Of a DNA stretch of 64,000 bases, positions 1 through 7,931 are shown piece after piece. Source of the stretch: JAFCUW01 sp049897565 (lineage in GTDB: Bacteria > Pseudomonadota > Gammaproteobacteria > Burkholderiales > Burkholderiaceae_D); NCBI RefSeq assembly GCF_049897565.1, contig NZ_JAFCWM010000021.1, positions 29,238 to 93,237 of the forward strand, given 5' to 3'. The position numbers and the translations under genes are program-made. The notes beneath the pieces were generated by a model that worked only from the letters and a program-made list of their open reading frames with translations, was not told the origin of the DNA and did not search any database. Within the stretch, counting starts at the first letter, position 1; the number at the start of each line of letters is the position of its first letter.

Positions 1-1
1 C

Positions 2-235
2 GCCGGCTCGGCCGCGCTGGAACTGGCGAACGTGGCCGCCGGGCGCAGCGACGGCTTCTTCGAAAAAGGCCTGAAGCCTTGGGACATGGCGGCCGGCGCG
101 CTGCTGGTGACCGAAGCGGGCGGCATTTGCGGCGAGTTCAACGGCGAATCGAAGTACCTGAACAAGGGCGACATCATCGCCGCCAGCCCGAAGGTGTTCG
201 GCCAGATGATCACCCTGCTGTCGCCATTCGCGTAA
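2..235 (+). CDS. suhB: Inositol-1-monophosphatase, C-terminal part (5' end outside window)
   Basis: Open at the left edge; the reading frame continues upstream of the first in-window GTG at 32, so the gene is partial. The visible 77 residues carry the family motif PWDMAAG, whose Asp is a metal ligand, followed by the EAGG segment typical of the last third of SuhB/IMPase proteins. The enzyme hydrolyses inositol phosphates with Mg2+; in bacteria SuhB also takes part in rRNA antitermination. Family assignment is by recognition of the conserved C-terminal motifs. Confidence 0.9.
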   Translation, partial: AGSAALELANVAAGRSDGFFEKGLKPWDMAAGALLVTEAGGICGEFNGESKYLNKGDIIAASPKVFGQMITLLSPFA

Positions 236-311
236 TGACGTAGAATACGGGCAAGCATCGATACCGGGCTAGCGCAGTGAACTGCCCGCCCCGGCTGCCC
301 GCATCGCCGGC

Positions 312-340
312 TCGACAAGCCGGGCGATAATTACTATAAT
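312..340 (+). promoter_or_regulatory. Sigma-70 type promoter for rhlE
   Basis: TCGACA at 312-317 and TATAAT at 335-340 are separated by 17 bp, matching the sigma-70 consensus at 11 of 12 positions. Transcription would start near 347, leaving a 5' leader of about 110 nt before the rhlE start at 456. Confidence 0.6.
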
Positions 341-455
341 GCAATATCAGCGGCAACGTATCCAGTGTGTCTGCCGCCTTGATTTCCTAATCTGATTGCC
401 TGCCACTGGCGCCTCCAAGTTGTGGCGACGGGCCGATCTCACCATAAAGTTACCC

Positions 456-1823
456 ATGTCCTTTTCCCAACTCGGCCTGTCCGATGCCATCGTTCGCGCT
501 GTTACCGAGCACGGCTACACCGTCCCGACGCCGATCCAGACCCAGGCCATTCCTGCCGTGCTGGCCGGCGGCGACCTGCTGGCAGGCGCGCAGACCGGCA
601 CCGGCAAGACCGCCGGCTTCACCTTGCCGATCCTGAACCGCCTGTCGACCGACAAGATCGGCGCCGCGCTCACCAGCAAGACGTCGACCCGCGCCGTGCG
701 CGCGCTGATCCTGACCCCGACGCGCGAGCTCGCCGCGCAGGTCGAGGAAAGCGTGCGCACGTACGGCAAGTACACGCACCTCAATTCGACCGTCATTTTC
801 GGCGGCGTCGGCATCAACCCGCAGATCAAGCAACTCAAGCATGGCGTCGACATCCTGGTGGCGACACCCGGCCGATTGCTCGACCATATGGAACAGCGCA
901 CCGTCGACCTGTCGAAGGTCGAAATCCTGATTCTCGACGAAGCCGACCGCATGCTCGACATGGGTTTTATCCGCGACATCAAGAAAGTACTGGCAGTGCT
1001 GCCGCCGAAGCGCCAGAACCTGTTGTTCTCGGCCACGTTCTCGGAAGAGATCAAGGCGCTGGCCGACGGCCTGCTGAACAAGCCGGCGATGATCGAAGTG
1101 GCGCGCCGCAATTCGACCGTGGAAGTGATCCAGCAGAAGATTCACCCGGTCGACCGCGACAAGAAGCACCAGATGCTGGCGCACCTGATCAAGACCAACA
1201 ACTGGACCCAGGTGCTGGTGTTCATGCGTACCAAGCACGGCGCCAACAAGCTCGTCGAGCAGCTCAATGGCGACGGCATCGGCGCGATGGCGATCCACGG
1301 CAACAAGAGCCAGTCGGCGCGCACCAAGGCGCTGTCCGAGTTCAAGGATGGCGCCTTGCAAGTGCTGGTGGCAACCGACATCGCCGCGCGCGGCATCGAC
1401 ATCGACCAGTTGCCGCACGTGGTCAACTACGACCTGCCGAACATTCCGGAAGATTATGTGCACCGGATCGGCCGTACCGGCCGTGCCGGCGCCACCGGCG
1501 AAGCGGTGTCGCTGGTCTGCGTGGACGAGCACGAAATGTTGAAAGACATCGAAAAGCTCATCAAGCAGACCCTGCCGCGCGAGGTCATTGCCGGCTTCGA
1601 GCCGGATCCGACTGCGCGTGCGCAGGCGATCCAGCTGCGCAGCGGCGCGCCAGGCCACGGCGGACGCGGCGGTCGCTCCGGCGGCCAGGTCGTCAAAGTC
1701 GGCGGCGGCGGTGGACGCAGCACGGCCAAGCCGCGCAGCGCCGGCGGCACTGCTGCCCCAGGCGGCGGCGGGCGCGGTCCACGTCCCGCAGCGCCGCACC
1801 GTTCGGGCGGCCGCGGCCGTTAA
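456..1823 (+). CDS. rhlE: DEAD-box ATP-dependent RNA helicase RhlE
   Basis: 455-residue cytoplasmic RNA helicase that remodels structured RNA and ribosome-assembly intermediates. Motifs in order: Q-motif region after FSQLGL, motif I AQTGTGKT, Ia PTRELAAQ, DEAD in LDEADRMLDMGF, motif III SAT, and motif VI HRIGRTGRAG. The last 60 residues are Gly/Arg-rich, as in RhlE tails that bind RNA. The frame is open from a TTG at 396, but ATG 456 is chosen because family members start MSFxxLGLS. A sigma-70 promoter lies upstream and a terminator directly follows, so it is probably monocistronic. Confidence 0.95.
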   Translation: MSFSQLGLSDAIVRAVTEHGYTVPTPIQTQAIPAVLAGGDLLAGAQTGTGKTAGFTLPILNRLSTDKIGAALTSKTSTRAVRALILTPTRELAAQVEESVRTYGKYTHLNSTVIFGGVGINPQIKQLKHGVDILVATPGRLLDHMEQRTVDLSKVEILILDEADRMLDMGFIRDIKKVLAVLPPKRQNLLFSATFSEEIKALADGLLNKPAMIEVARRNSTVEVIQQKIHPVDRDKKHQMLAHLIKTNNWTQVLVFMRTKHGANKLVEQLNGDGIGAMAIHGNKSQSARTKALSEFKDGALQVLVATDIAARGIDIDQLPHVVNYDLPNIPEDYVHRIGRTGRAGATGEAVSLVCVDEHEMLKDIEKLIKQTLPREVIAGFEPDPTARAQAIQLRSGAPGHGGRGGRSGGQVVKVGGGGGRSTAKPRSAGGTAAPGGGGRGPRPAAPHRSGGRGR

Positions 1824-1833
1824 GTCGCACAAG

Positions 1834-1858
1834 AAACCGGGTCCGCCCGGTTTTTTTT
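1834..1858 (+). terminator. Rho-independent terminator of rhlE
   Basis: Stem AACCGGG/CCCGGTT with loop TCCG, followed by eight T residues, 11 nt after the rhlE stop. Confidence 0.85.
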
Positions 1859-1881
1859 CGCCTGGAAATTTGCTTGCAATA

Positions 1882-1987
1882 CTGGGGTCAGGTCTGACAT
1901 TCGGACATTTTGCTGGGGTCAGGTCTGACAGAGGGGGCTTAAGAGACCTGACCCCAGCTTTTGTCCGATTGTCAGACCAGACCCCAG
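1882..1987. repeat. Intergenic inverted-repeat element, GGGGTCAGGTCTGACA family (copy 1)
   Basis: CTGGGGTCAGGTCTGACA occurs in direct orientation at 1882-1899 and 1913-1930, then in inverted orientation at 1944-1957 (shortened) and 1970-1987 (one variant base pair). The intervening TCGGACA/TGTCCGA blocks also pair, so the whole 106-bp segment folds as a long near-perfect hairpin around a short loop near 1935. It has no ORF. The same 18-mer occurs near 51.5 kb and a variant near 37.5 kb, which makes this a dispersed REP/MITE-like element and not a gene terminator. Confidence 0.75.
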
Positions 1988-2006
1988 CTTAAAAGTCGCA
2001 ATTGAC

Positions 2007-2035
2007 TACGCAAGTAATTGATATATACTTGCGTA
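2007..2035. promoter_or_regulatory. Palindromic operator upstream of the MarR gene
   Basis: TACGCAAGTA at 2007-2016 is mirrored exactly by TACTTGCGTA at 2026-2035 with a 9-bp AT-rich spacer. It lies 38-66 bp before the MarR start, inside the probable promoter. MarR dimers bind such palindromes, so autoregulation is the natural inference. Confidence 0.6.
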
Positions 2036-2072
2036 CTCAAACACATATGCAGTATCTATAAAGGATATTCCG

Positions 2073-2516
2073 ATGACCAGCTCCACCACCACCGACTTCT
2101 GCCTGCGCATGGCGCGGGCCCATGCAGCGATGATCCGCCGCTTCGACAGCTCGCTCGGCAGCGTGCATGGCATCAGTTTCGGCGACTTCCAGCTGCTCGA
2201 TCACCTCAGCCGCGCCGCCGCCGGCCGCCTGCGCCGCGTCGACCTGGCCGAGCGTCTCGGCTTGACGGCCTCCGGCGTCACCCGCGCACTGCTGCCGCTC
2301 GAGAAAATTGGCCTCGTCGCCCGCGAGACCGATCCGCGCGACGCCCGCGTCGGCTATGCGGCCATCACGCCGGTCGGCAAGGAGCTGGTGGTCAACGCCA
2401 CCGCCACCACCAACCTGATCAGCGGCGACTTGCTGCAAGGCGTGGCCGCAACCGACCTCGACGCGATGTCCGCACTGCTCGGCCAGCTGGCCGGCATCAA
2501 CGCTTCGAACTGCTGA
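2073..2516 (+). CDS. MarR family transcriptional regulator
   Basis: 147-residue winged-helix regulator. The helix-turn-helix lies around residues 50-80 (VDLAERLGLTASGVTRALLP) and is followed by the wing signature ETDPRDARVGYAAIT, where D-R-D-x-R is diagnostic for MarR. It probably represses itself and the MFS gene that starts 11 nt downstream until a small ligand binds; the perfect palindrome at 2007-2035 is the likely operator. The ligand is unknown. Confidence 0.9.
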   Translation: MTSSTTTDFCLRMARAHAAMIRRFDSSLGSVHGISFGDFQLLDHLSRAAAGRLRRVDLAERLGLTASGVTRALLPLEKIGLVARETDPRDARVGYAAITPVGKELVVNATATTNLISGDLLQGVAATDLDAMSALLGQLAGINASNC

Positions 2517-2527
2517 CCGGATCCACC

Positions 2528-3820
2528 ATGCGCCCTGCCGCCCCCGCACGCACCGCGCTGCTGCGCGACACGAATTTCCGCTGGCTGATGGCCGGCGGCG
2601 CGATCTCGATGCTGGGCGACCAGTTCACCTTGATCGCGCTGCCGTGGCTGGTACTGCAGATGACCGGCGATCCGTTCGCGCTCGGCCTGGTACTGGCCGT
2701 GATGGGCGTGCCGCGCGCCATCTTCATCCTCGTCGGCGGCGCACTGGTGGACCGCTATTCGCCCAAGCGCGTGATGATGCTGTCGAAGTACGCCAACGCA
2801 TTCCTGCTCAGCCTGCTGTCGCTGCTGGTGCTGAGCCACCAGGTCACCATGCCGATCGTCTATGCACTGGCGCTCGGCATCGGCCTGGCGTCGGCCTTCA
2901 GCATCCCGGCCGGCACGGCTATGCTGCCGAGCGTGGTCGCGCCGGACCAGCTGCAGCTGGCGAACGGCATCATGATGAGCACGCGGGTGCTGACTTCGCT
3001 GGCAGGGCCATTGCTGGCCGGCGTGCTGATCGCGTTTTCCGGCCACGACGCCAGCGCCATCGCCGACAGCCGCGGCCTGGGCATTGCCTTCGCGCTCGAT
3101 GCGCTGACGTTTGCCGCCACCATCTGGACGCTGCACCGGGTCACGATGCACGCCAGCGCCGTGCGCGCCGCGCCCGAGCGCGCGCTGCGCGCCATCGCAG
3201 GCGGCATCGCCATGGTCTGGCGCGACCGGGAAATGCGCGCCGCCTTCCTGTACTGGGGCGTGATCTCGCTGGTGGTGGGCGGCGCCATGCAGGTGGCGAT
3301 GCCGGTGCTGGCCAGCAGCCGGCTCGGCGGCGCCGCGGCACTCGGCCTGGTGATGGGCGGCCACGCGGCCGGCAGCCTGCTGGGCATGACCTTGTCGTCG
3401 ATCAAGAGCGACCTGCGCATCGGCACGCTCGGCACGACCTTGCTGGCAGCGGACGCGGCCGCCGGCCTGGTGCTGATGTTGATGGGTGGCGTCGACACGG
3501 CCTGGCAGGCAACGGCGCTGATGCTGCTGCTCGGCGCGCTGAGCGGCTTCATGCAGGTGGCGGTGTTTACGTGGATCCAGCGGCGCGTGCCGCGCAATAT
3601 GCTGGGCCGCACGATGAGCATCTTCATGTTCATCCTGCTGGGACTGGCGCCGCTGGCGGCGTCCGTCACCGGCTGGCTGATGCAGTACCTGACGTTGGCG
3701 CAACTGTTTATCGGCGCCGGCGCCTTCCTGCTCGTCGGCGCCGCGTGCGCGTTCGCGCTGACACCGATGCGCGTGATGAACGATGCGAAATCGGCTACGA
3801 TATCGGGTTCTGCGCCTTGA
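2528..3820 (+). CDS. MFS transporter, EntS/transmembrane secretion effector type
   Basis: 430-residue inner-membrane protein with about 12 hydrophobic helices. The N-terminus LLRDTNFRWL...GDQFTLIALPWLVLQ and the loop-2 motif GGALVDRYSPKRVM fit the EntS-like MFS_3 exporters, which often pump out siderophores or drugs. ATG 2528 is chosen because it begins the conserved helix-1 region; the open frame continues upstream only as a shadow of the MarR gene. Coupling to MarR suggests an inducible efflux pump, but the substrate cannot be read from sequence. Confidence 0.88.
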   Translation: MRPAAPARTALLRDTNFRWLMAGGAISMLGDQFTLIALPWLVLQMTGDPFALGLVLAVMGVPRAIFILVGGALVDRYSPKRVMMLSKYANAFLLSLLSLLVLSHQVTMPIVYALALGIGLASAFSIPAGTAMLPSVVAPDQLQLANGIMMSTRVLTSLAGPLLAGVLIAFSGHDASAIADSRGLGIAFALDALTFAATIWTLHRVTMHASAVRAAPERALRAIAGGIAMVWRDREMRAAFLYWGVISLVVGGAMQVAMPVLASSRLGGAAALGLVMGGHAAGSLLGMTLSSIKSDLRIGTLGTTLLAADAAAGLVLMLMGGVDTAWQATALMLLLGALSGFMQVAVFTWIQRRVPRNMLGRTMSIFMFILLGLAPLAASVTGWLMQYLTLAQLFIGAGAFLLVGAACAFALTPMRVMNDAKSATISGSAP

Positions 3821-3831
3821 CCTGATAAAGC

Positions 3832-4620
3832 ATGCCGAAATTTGCAGCCAACCTGAGCATGATGTTCGGGGAAATAAATTTTCTCGACCGCTTCGCCGCC
3901 GCCCGCGCAGCCCGCTTCGACGCCGTCGAGTTCCTGTTCCCGTACGCCTTCGAGCCGGAACAGATCGCCAAGCGGCTGGCCCGCCACCAGCTGCAGCTGG
4001 TGCTGTTCAACTTGCCGGCCGGCGACTGGGCCGCCGGCGAGCGCGGCCTGGCCTGCGATCCGCGCCGCGCCGCCGAGTTCGAAACCAGCGTGACGCTGGC
4101 CCTCGATTACGCCGAGGAGCTCGGCGTGCGCCAGCTGCACTGCCTGGCCGGAAAGTTACCACCGAACGTGCCGCACGAACGGGCGCACGAGGTGTACGTG
4201 GCGAACCTGAAGTTCGCCGCCGCCGCCTGCCGCGCGCGCGGCGTGCGCCTGCTGATCGAACCGATCAATACCTTCGACATGCCCGGCTACTTCCTCAGCG
4301 GCACGCGCCAGGCGCTTGGCATCATCGACGAGGTCGGCGCCGACAAGCTGTTTTTGCAGTACGACATTTATCACATGCAGCGCATGGAAGGCGAGCTGGC
4401 CAACACCTTGCGCGCCAACCTGGCGCGCATCGGCCACATCCAGATTGCCGACACGCCCGGCCGGCACCAGCCGGGCACCGGCGAGATCAACTATCCGTTC
4501 CTGTTCGGCCTGCTCGACGAGATCGGTTACGATGGCTGGATCGGCTGCGAATACATTCCCCGCGGCGACAGCGCCGACAGCCTGGCCTGGCGCGCGCCAT
4601 GGCTGCCACCATCACAGTAA
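3832..4620 (+). CDS. hyi: Hydroxypyruvate isomerase family protein (Hyi/OtnI, TIM barrel)
   Basis: 262 residues, the usual family length. Opens with PKFAANLSMMF, the typical Hyi strand 1. The first catalytic/metal Glu is E143 in LLIEPINTFDMPGY and the second lies in GCEYIPRGD near residue 240. The family isomerises hydroxypyruvate to tartronate semialdehyde or 2-oxo-tetronates in glyoxylate and C4 sugar-acid catabolism. No glyoxylate carboligase or reductase genes lie nearby, so the substrate is open. It starts 11 nt after the MFS stop, so co-transcription is likely. Confidence 0.85.
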   Translation: MPKFAANLSMMFGEINFLDRFAAARAARFDAVEFLFPYAFEPEQIAKRLARHQLQLVLFNLPAGDWAAGERGLACDPRRAAEFETSVTLALDYAEELGVRQLHCLAGKLPPNVPHERAHEVYVANLKFAAAACRARGVRLLIEPINTFDMPGYFLSGTRQALGIIDEVGADKLFLQYDIYHMQRMEGELANTLRANLARIGHIQIADTPGRHQPGTGEINYPFLFGLLDEIGYDGWIGCEYIPRGDSADSLAWRAPWLPPSQ

Positions 4621-4630
4621 AAGGAACAAC

Positions 4631-4996
4631 ATGATTGAAGGCCTGCGTACCGTCGTCTACCCCGTCACCGACATCGCCGACGCCACCGCGTGGTACAAGC
4701 GCGTGCTCGAGCGCGAACCGTATTTCAACGAGCCGTTCTATGTCGGCTTCGAGGTCGGCGGCTTTGAGCTCGGCCTGATTCCCGACGGCGTGCCCGGCGC
4801 CACCGGCGCCACCGCCTACTGGGGCACGCAGGACATCGTCGCCGACGTAGCGCGCATCGCCGCGCTCGGCGCGACCATCGACAGCCCGGTCGCCGACGTC
4901 GGCGGCGGCATCCTCGTCGCCGTCCTGCTCGACCCGTACGGCAACCGGCTCGGCGTGGTCCAGAATCCCCACTTCGACCTGGCCAAGGTTCGCTAA
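4631..4996 (+). CDS. VOC (glyoxalase-fold) family protein
   Basis: 121 residues with the paired beta-alpha-beta-beta-beta fold of the VOC superfamily: MIEGLRTVVYPVTDIADATAWYKRVL at the N-terminus and GILVAVLLDPYGNRLGVVQN at the C-terminus. It starts 10 nt after the hyi stop, and RBS AAGGAACA precedes ATG 4631. Metal-ligand His/Glu positions are not all obvious, so it could be a resistance, lyase or binding protein. It closes the MarR-MFS-isomerase run. Confidence 0.8.
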   Translation: MIEGLRTVVYPVTDIADATAWYKRVLEREPYFNEPFYVGFEVGGFELGLIPDGVPGATGATAYWGTQDIVADVARIAALGATIDSPVADVGGGILVAVLLDPYGNRLGVVQNPHFDLAKVR

Positions 4997-5081
4997 CTTG
5001 ACTTCGAGCAAGATGTCCCCCGGATAGAAGGGCAAGAATGTCTCCTTCCGGCTCGCCTTCCCGCGCGGCCAGAAAGGACCC

Positions 5082-5936
5082 ATGCCTTTCCTCCGCCGTC
5101 TATTTTCCTGGTTTGCCCTGTGCGTCTGCCTGCTGCTGGGCGGCTGCGCCACCAACAACGTCAGCCTGCAGGAAGTGCGCGCCTTTGCCGACCAGTCGGC
5201 CAAGCTGGGCGGTTACGCCGAATTGTCGACCCGCTTTCGCGACACCTACGCGCGCGAACAGCTGTACCTGCCGCCGGCGGCCGAAAAGATCGGCCGCGAC
5301 ACCGACGCCAAGCGGCGCGCGGTGTACGAGGACTTCGTCAGCGCGCAGAAGGCGGTCGTGCTCTACATGCAAACGCTCAGCATGCTCGCCGGCGACGCCC
5401 GCTACGACCTCAGCGACAAGCTCGACGGCCTCGGCAACGGCATCAAGGCCAACCTCGACAGCCCGCTCGACCAGCGCCACGTCACCGCCTACACCGGCCT
5501 GACGCGCCTGCTGACTCGCGCGATCGCCTCCGGCTACCAGAACCGCAGCGTCGAGACGATGGTGCGCGACGGCGACCACGACCTGCAGCTGCTGCTCGAC
5601 GGCATGCTGACGCTGACCCGCTTTTATGCCAAGACGCACGAAAACGAGAAGAAAACCATCCTCGGCATTTTCGACATCGAAATCCCGTTCGCCAACCAGC
5701 CGAAGGAGCGCATGCTGGTGACGCTGGCCAAGGTGCACTACCTGAACAAGTCGTCCGAATACAAGATCCTCGACAAGCGCTATGAGCTGGCGGCGCAGGG
5801 CTTGACCAAGGTATCGCTCGGGCATCAGAAGATGCGCGAGAACCTCGGCGCGTTGCACAGCGTCGAAGTGCGCAACGTCCTGTCGAGCTATGTGCGCGAC
5901 ATCGACATGATCCGCTCCGGCCTGTCCGGCAATTAA
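5082..5936 (+). CDS. Lipoprotein of unknown function
   Basis: 284-residue lipoprotein precursor: basic N-terminus, hydrophobic stretch and lipobox LLGGC with Cys22. The mature part is charged and mainly helical, without a domain I recognise. Residues near 190-210 (ENEKKTILGIFDIEIPFANQ) look like a conserved core. The next gene follows at once, so the pair is probably an operon and may act together at the envelope. Confidence 0.75.
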   Translation: MPFLRRLFSWFALCVCLLLGGCATNNVSLQEVRAFADQSAKLGGYAELSTRFRDTYAREQLYLPPAAEKIGRDTDAKRRAVYEDFVSAQKAVVLYMQTLSMLAGDARYDLSDKLDGLGNGIKANLDSPLDQRHVTAYTGLTRLLTRAIASGYQNRSVETMVRDGDHDLQLLLDGMLTLTRFYAKTHENEKKTILGIFDIEIPFANQPKERMLVTLAKVHYLNKSSEYKILDKRYELAAQGLTKVSLGHQKMRENLGALHSVEVRNVLSSYVRDIDMIRSGLSGN

Positions 5937-5954
5937 ATGATCCAGGGAGTGGCG

Positions 5955-6431
5955 ATGAACAAGGACACCGAGCAAGGCGGCCTGGGCAGCGTAGCACAGG
6001 TCGAGGCACTGGCCGACCAGCTGTCGGCCTGCGCCGACCAGATCCACGCGCGCGTGATCGACGACATCAAGGGCCACAGCGGCCCGTTCACCGACGCCGA
6101 GCAGGCGACCGCGCGCGCGCTGCTCGACGACGAGCTGCTGCTGCGCCAGCGCGCCAACAGCCTGTACGCCGACGCGGCCACCTTTGTCGTCAAGACGCTC
6201 GGCAAGCCGCAGCAGCATGTGATCGAACTGACGGCGCAGGCGGCCGAAAAAATCCGCCAGATCACCCGGATCGGCGACGTCGTCGGCCTCGTCGCCGGCC
6301 TGCTGTCGCTGGCCGGCGCGGCCGCCACCGGCCAGGCCGCGCCCATCCTGGTCGCGCTGGCCAAAATCGACAAGCAGGTCGATGCGGTCAACGCCAGCGC
6401 CCCGAAAAAGCCGCCCGTCAAGCCGGCCTGA
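5955..6431 (+). CDS. Hypothetical protein, partner of the preceding lipoprotein
   Basis: 158 residues from ATG 5955. An ATG at 5937 abuts the upstream stop, but AGGGAG at 5944-5949 favours 5955. The first 100 residues are helical and charged; one hydrophobic Gly/Ala-rich segment (VVGLVAGLLSLAGAAATG, about residues 110-130) could be membrane-associated, then the tail is Lys/Pro-rich. No family recognised. Tight linkage to the 5082 lipoprotein is the only functional hint. Confidence 0.65.
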   Translation: MNKDTEQGGLGSVAQVEALADQLSACADQIHARVIDDIKGHSGPFTDAEQATARALLDDELLLRQRANSLYADAATFVVKTLGKPQQHVIELTAQAAEKIRQITRIGDVVGLVAGLLSLAGAAATGQAAPILVALAKIDKQVDAVNASAPKKPPVKPA

Positions 6432-6573
6432 ACGGTCAATCGCGATACCCGCCCCGCCCGCGGGGCGCCTCCGCCGTAGCGTGCGGCCATGTTCATGGCG
6501 CCCCGAACGCGCTACACTTGCGACAGCCCAGTCACCGCCCCGGGCTCCATCTATCGATCCTGAAAGGCAAACG

Positions 6574-6942
6574 ATGAACGGCCTGGAACCGGGACAGCTC
6601 GCACTGCTGAAATCGATGATCGAGCAGCGCCTCGCCGCGCTGTCGGCGCAATCCGTTGGCGCCGACGCCGGCGCACGCGACTTGCCGGTGCAGGAAGTGG
6701 AAACGTCGCCGGCCGACAAGGCGACGGTGCGCCTGCTCAACGATTTGGCGCTCGAGGCCGCCGGCCACAACGCCGCCCAGATGCTCATTCTCAAGCGCGC
6801 GCTGGCCAGGTTCGACGACGGCAGCTACGGCGAATGCGAGGAATGCGGCAAGCCGATCGGCTTCTCGCGCCTGCAGGCGCGGCCGGAAGCGCGCCTGTGC
6901 ATCTCCTGCCAGACGCGGGCCGAAAAGCGCCGCGCCGGCTAG
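6574..6942 (+). CDS. DksA/TraR-family C4 zinc-finger protein
   Basis: 122 residues. The C-terminal zinc finger uses Cys88, Cys91, Cys109 and Cys112 (CEECGKPIG and CISC). The coiled-coil tip carries SPADKA at 45-50, which is the DksA DxxDxA motif with the first Asp replaced by Ser. DksA-type proteins enter the RNA polymerase secondary channel and, with ppGpp, retune transcription in stress. Shorter than E. coli DksA (151), so it is a paralogue and not the main DksA. RBS GAAAGG precedes ATG 6574. Confidence 0.88.
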   Translation: MNGLEPGQLALLKSMIEQRLAALSAQSVGADAGARDLPVQEVETSPADKATVRLLNDLALEAAGHNAAQMLILKRALARFDDGSYGECEECGKPIGFSRLQARPEARLCISCQTRAEKRRAG

Positions 6943-6951
6943 CCAATCCCG

Positions 6952-7023
6952 GCACGGGTCTCCGCACGGGTCTCAGCACGGGTCTCAGCACGGGTCTCAG
7001 CGCGGGTCTCAGCACGGGTCTCA
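6952..7023. repeat. 12-bp tandem repeat, six units
   Basis: GCACGGGTCTCA is repeated six times head to tail (unit 1 ends in C, unit 5 has GCG for GCA). The array sits between the stop of the DksA-like gene and the stop of phaB; the phaB TGA is formed by the last three bases of unit six. The unit is a multiple of 3 and self-similar, as expected from slippage. Confidence 0.9.
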
Positions 7024-7767
7024 GCACATGTGCTGGCCGCCGTTGATGGCAATGTTGGCGCCGGTGATGAATGCGGCCGCGTCGGACGCCAGGTAAGCGA
7101 CCAGCCCCGCCACCTCGGCCGGCTCGCCGAGCCGGCCGACCGGAATTTGCGGCAATATCTTTGTCTCGAGGATGTCGGGCGGCAGCATCGCCACCATCCG
7201 CGTGCGCAAGTAGCCGGGCGACACCGAGTTGACGGTGATGCCGTGGCGCGCCACTTCGAGCGCCAGCGCCTTGGTGAAGCCATGCATGCCGGCTTTCGCC
7301 GCCGCGTAGTTGACCTGGCCGAAGCCGCCCTGCTGTGCGTTCACCGAGGAAATGTTAATGACGCGCCCCCAGCACTGCTCGGTCATCGGTTCGAGCGCCT
7401 GGCGCGTGACGTTGAAAACGCTGTCGAGGTCGGTCCGTAGCACCAGGTCCAAGTCGGCACGGGCCATCTTGCGCAAGGTGCAGTCGCGCGTGATGCCGGC
7501 ATTGTTGACCAGCAGGTCGATCCGGCCCATTTCCGCCAGGAGCTTTTGCATCATCCACTCGGTGTCGGCAAAGTCGGACACGTCGACCTTGTAGGCGCGC
7601 ACGCGGCAGCCTTCATCGCGCTGCGCTGCCAGCCAGCCTTCCGGACTGGGATTATTCGGCGAGTACGTCGTTGCGACGTGAAACCCGGCCGCGTCGAGCC
7701 GCCTGCACAGCGCCGTTCCGAGCTCGCCCATTCCACCTGTTACCAGTGCTACCTTGCGCTTTTCCAT
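7021..7767 (-). CDS. phaB: Acetoacetyl-CoA reductase (PHB pathway), SDR family
   Basis: 248 residues, close to the 246 of PhaB. Rossmann motif TGGMGELGTA, NNAG, and the catalytic set Ser in NISSVNAQ plus Tyr and Lys in VNYAAAKAG. Reduces acetoacetyl-CoA to (R)-3-hydroxybutyryl-CoA with NADPH for polyhydroxybutyrate storage. The frame extends 44 codons upstream, but the start at 7767 has RBS GGGGATGG and fits the family MxKRVALVTGG start. No phaA or phaC nearby. The C-terminus runs into the tandem repeat. Confidence 0.9.
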   Translation of the reverse strand: MEKRKVALVTGGMGELGTALCRRLDAAGFHVATTYSPNNPSPEGWLAAQRDEGCRVRAYKVDVSDFADTEWMMQKLLAEMGRIDLLVNNAGITRDCTLRKMARADLDLVLRTDLDSVFNVTRQALEPMTEQCWGRVINISSVNAQQGGFGQVNYAAAKAGMHGFTKALALEVARHGITVNSVSPGYLRTRMVAMLPPDILETKILPQIPVGRLGEPAEVAGLVAYLASDAAAFITGANIAINGGQHMC

Positions 7768-7931
7768 GCTTCGGCCATCCCCAATTGTTCTTTGCACACC
7801 ACGGGTGCGGTGCGAACGATCAAGTCTAGGAGGCTCATCCGAGACAATATTGAGAAATATCAAGGCCGGTGCTACAACGTCAAGATGGCGCCTTCGCAAC
7901 GAAACGGGGTGGTGCGTCGCCCGCGGTCAGG

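Noticed and set aside
5100..6794. 564-codon minus-strand open frame over the 5-6.8 kb genes
   Set aside because: Antisense shadow of three plus-strand genes; no RBS or family match.
6945..7030. 12-bp tandem repeats as a CRISPR array
   Set aside because: Units are contiguous with no spacers, far shorter than CRISPR repeats, and no cas genes are near.
7804..7817. GTGCG-N3-CGAAC upstream of phaB as a regulon site
   Set aside because: Half-sites look right but the spacer is 3 bp, not 4, so dyad spacing fails.
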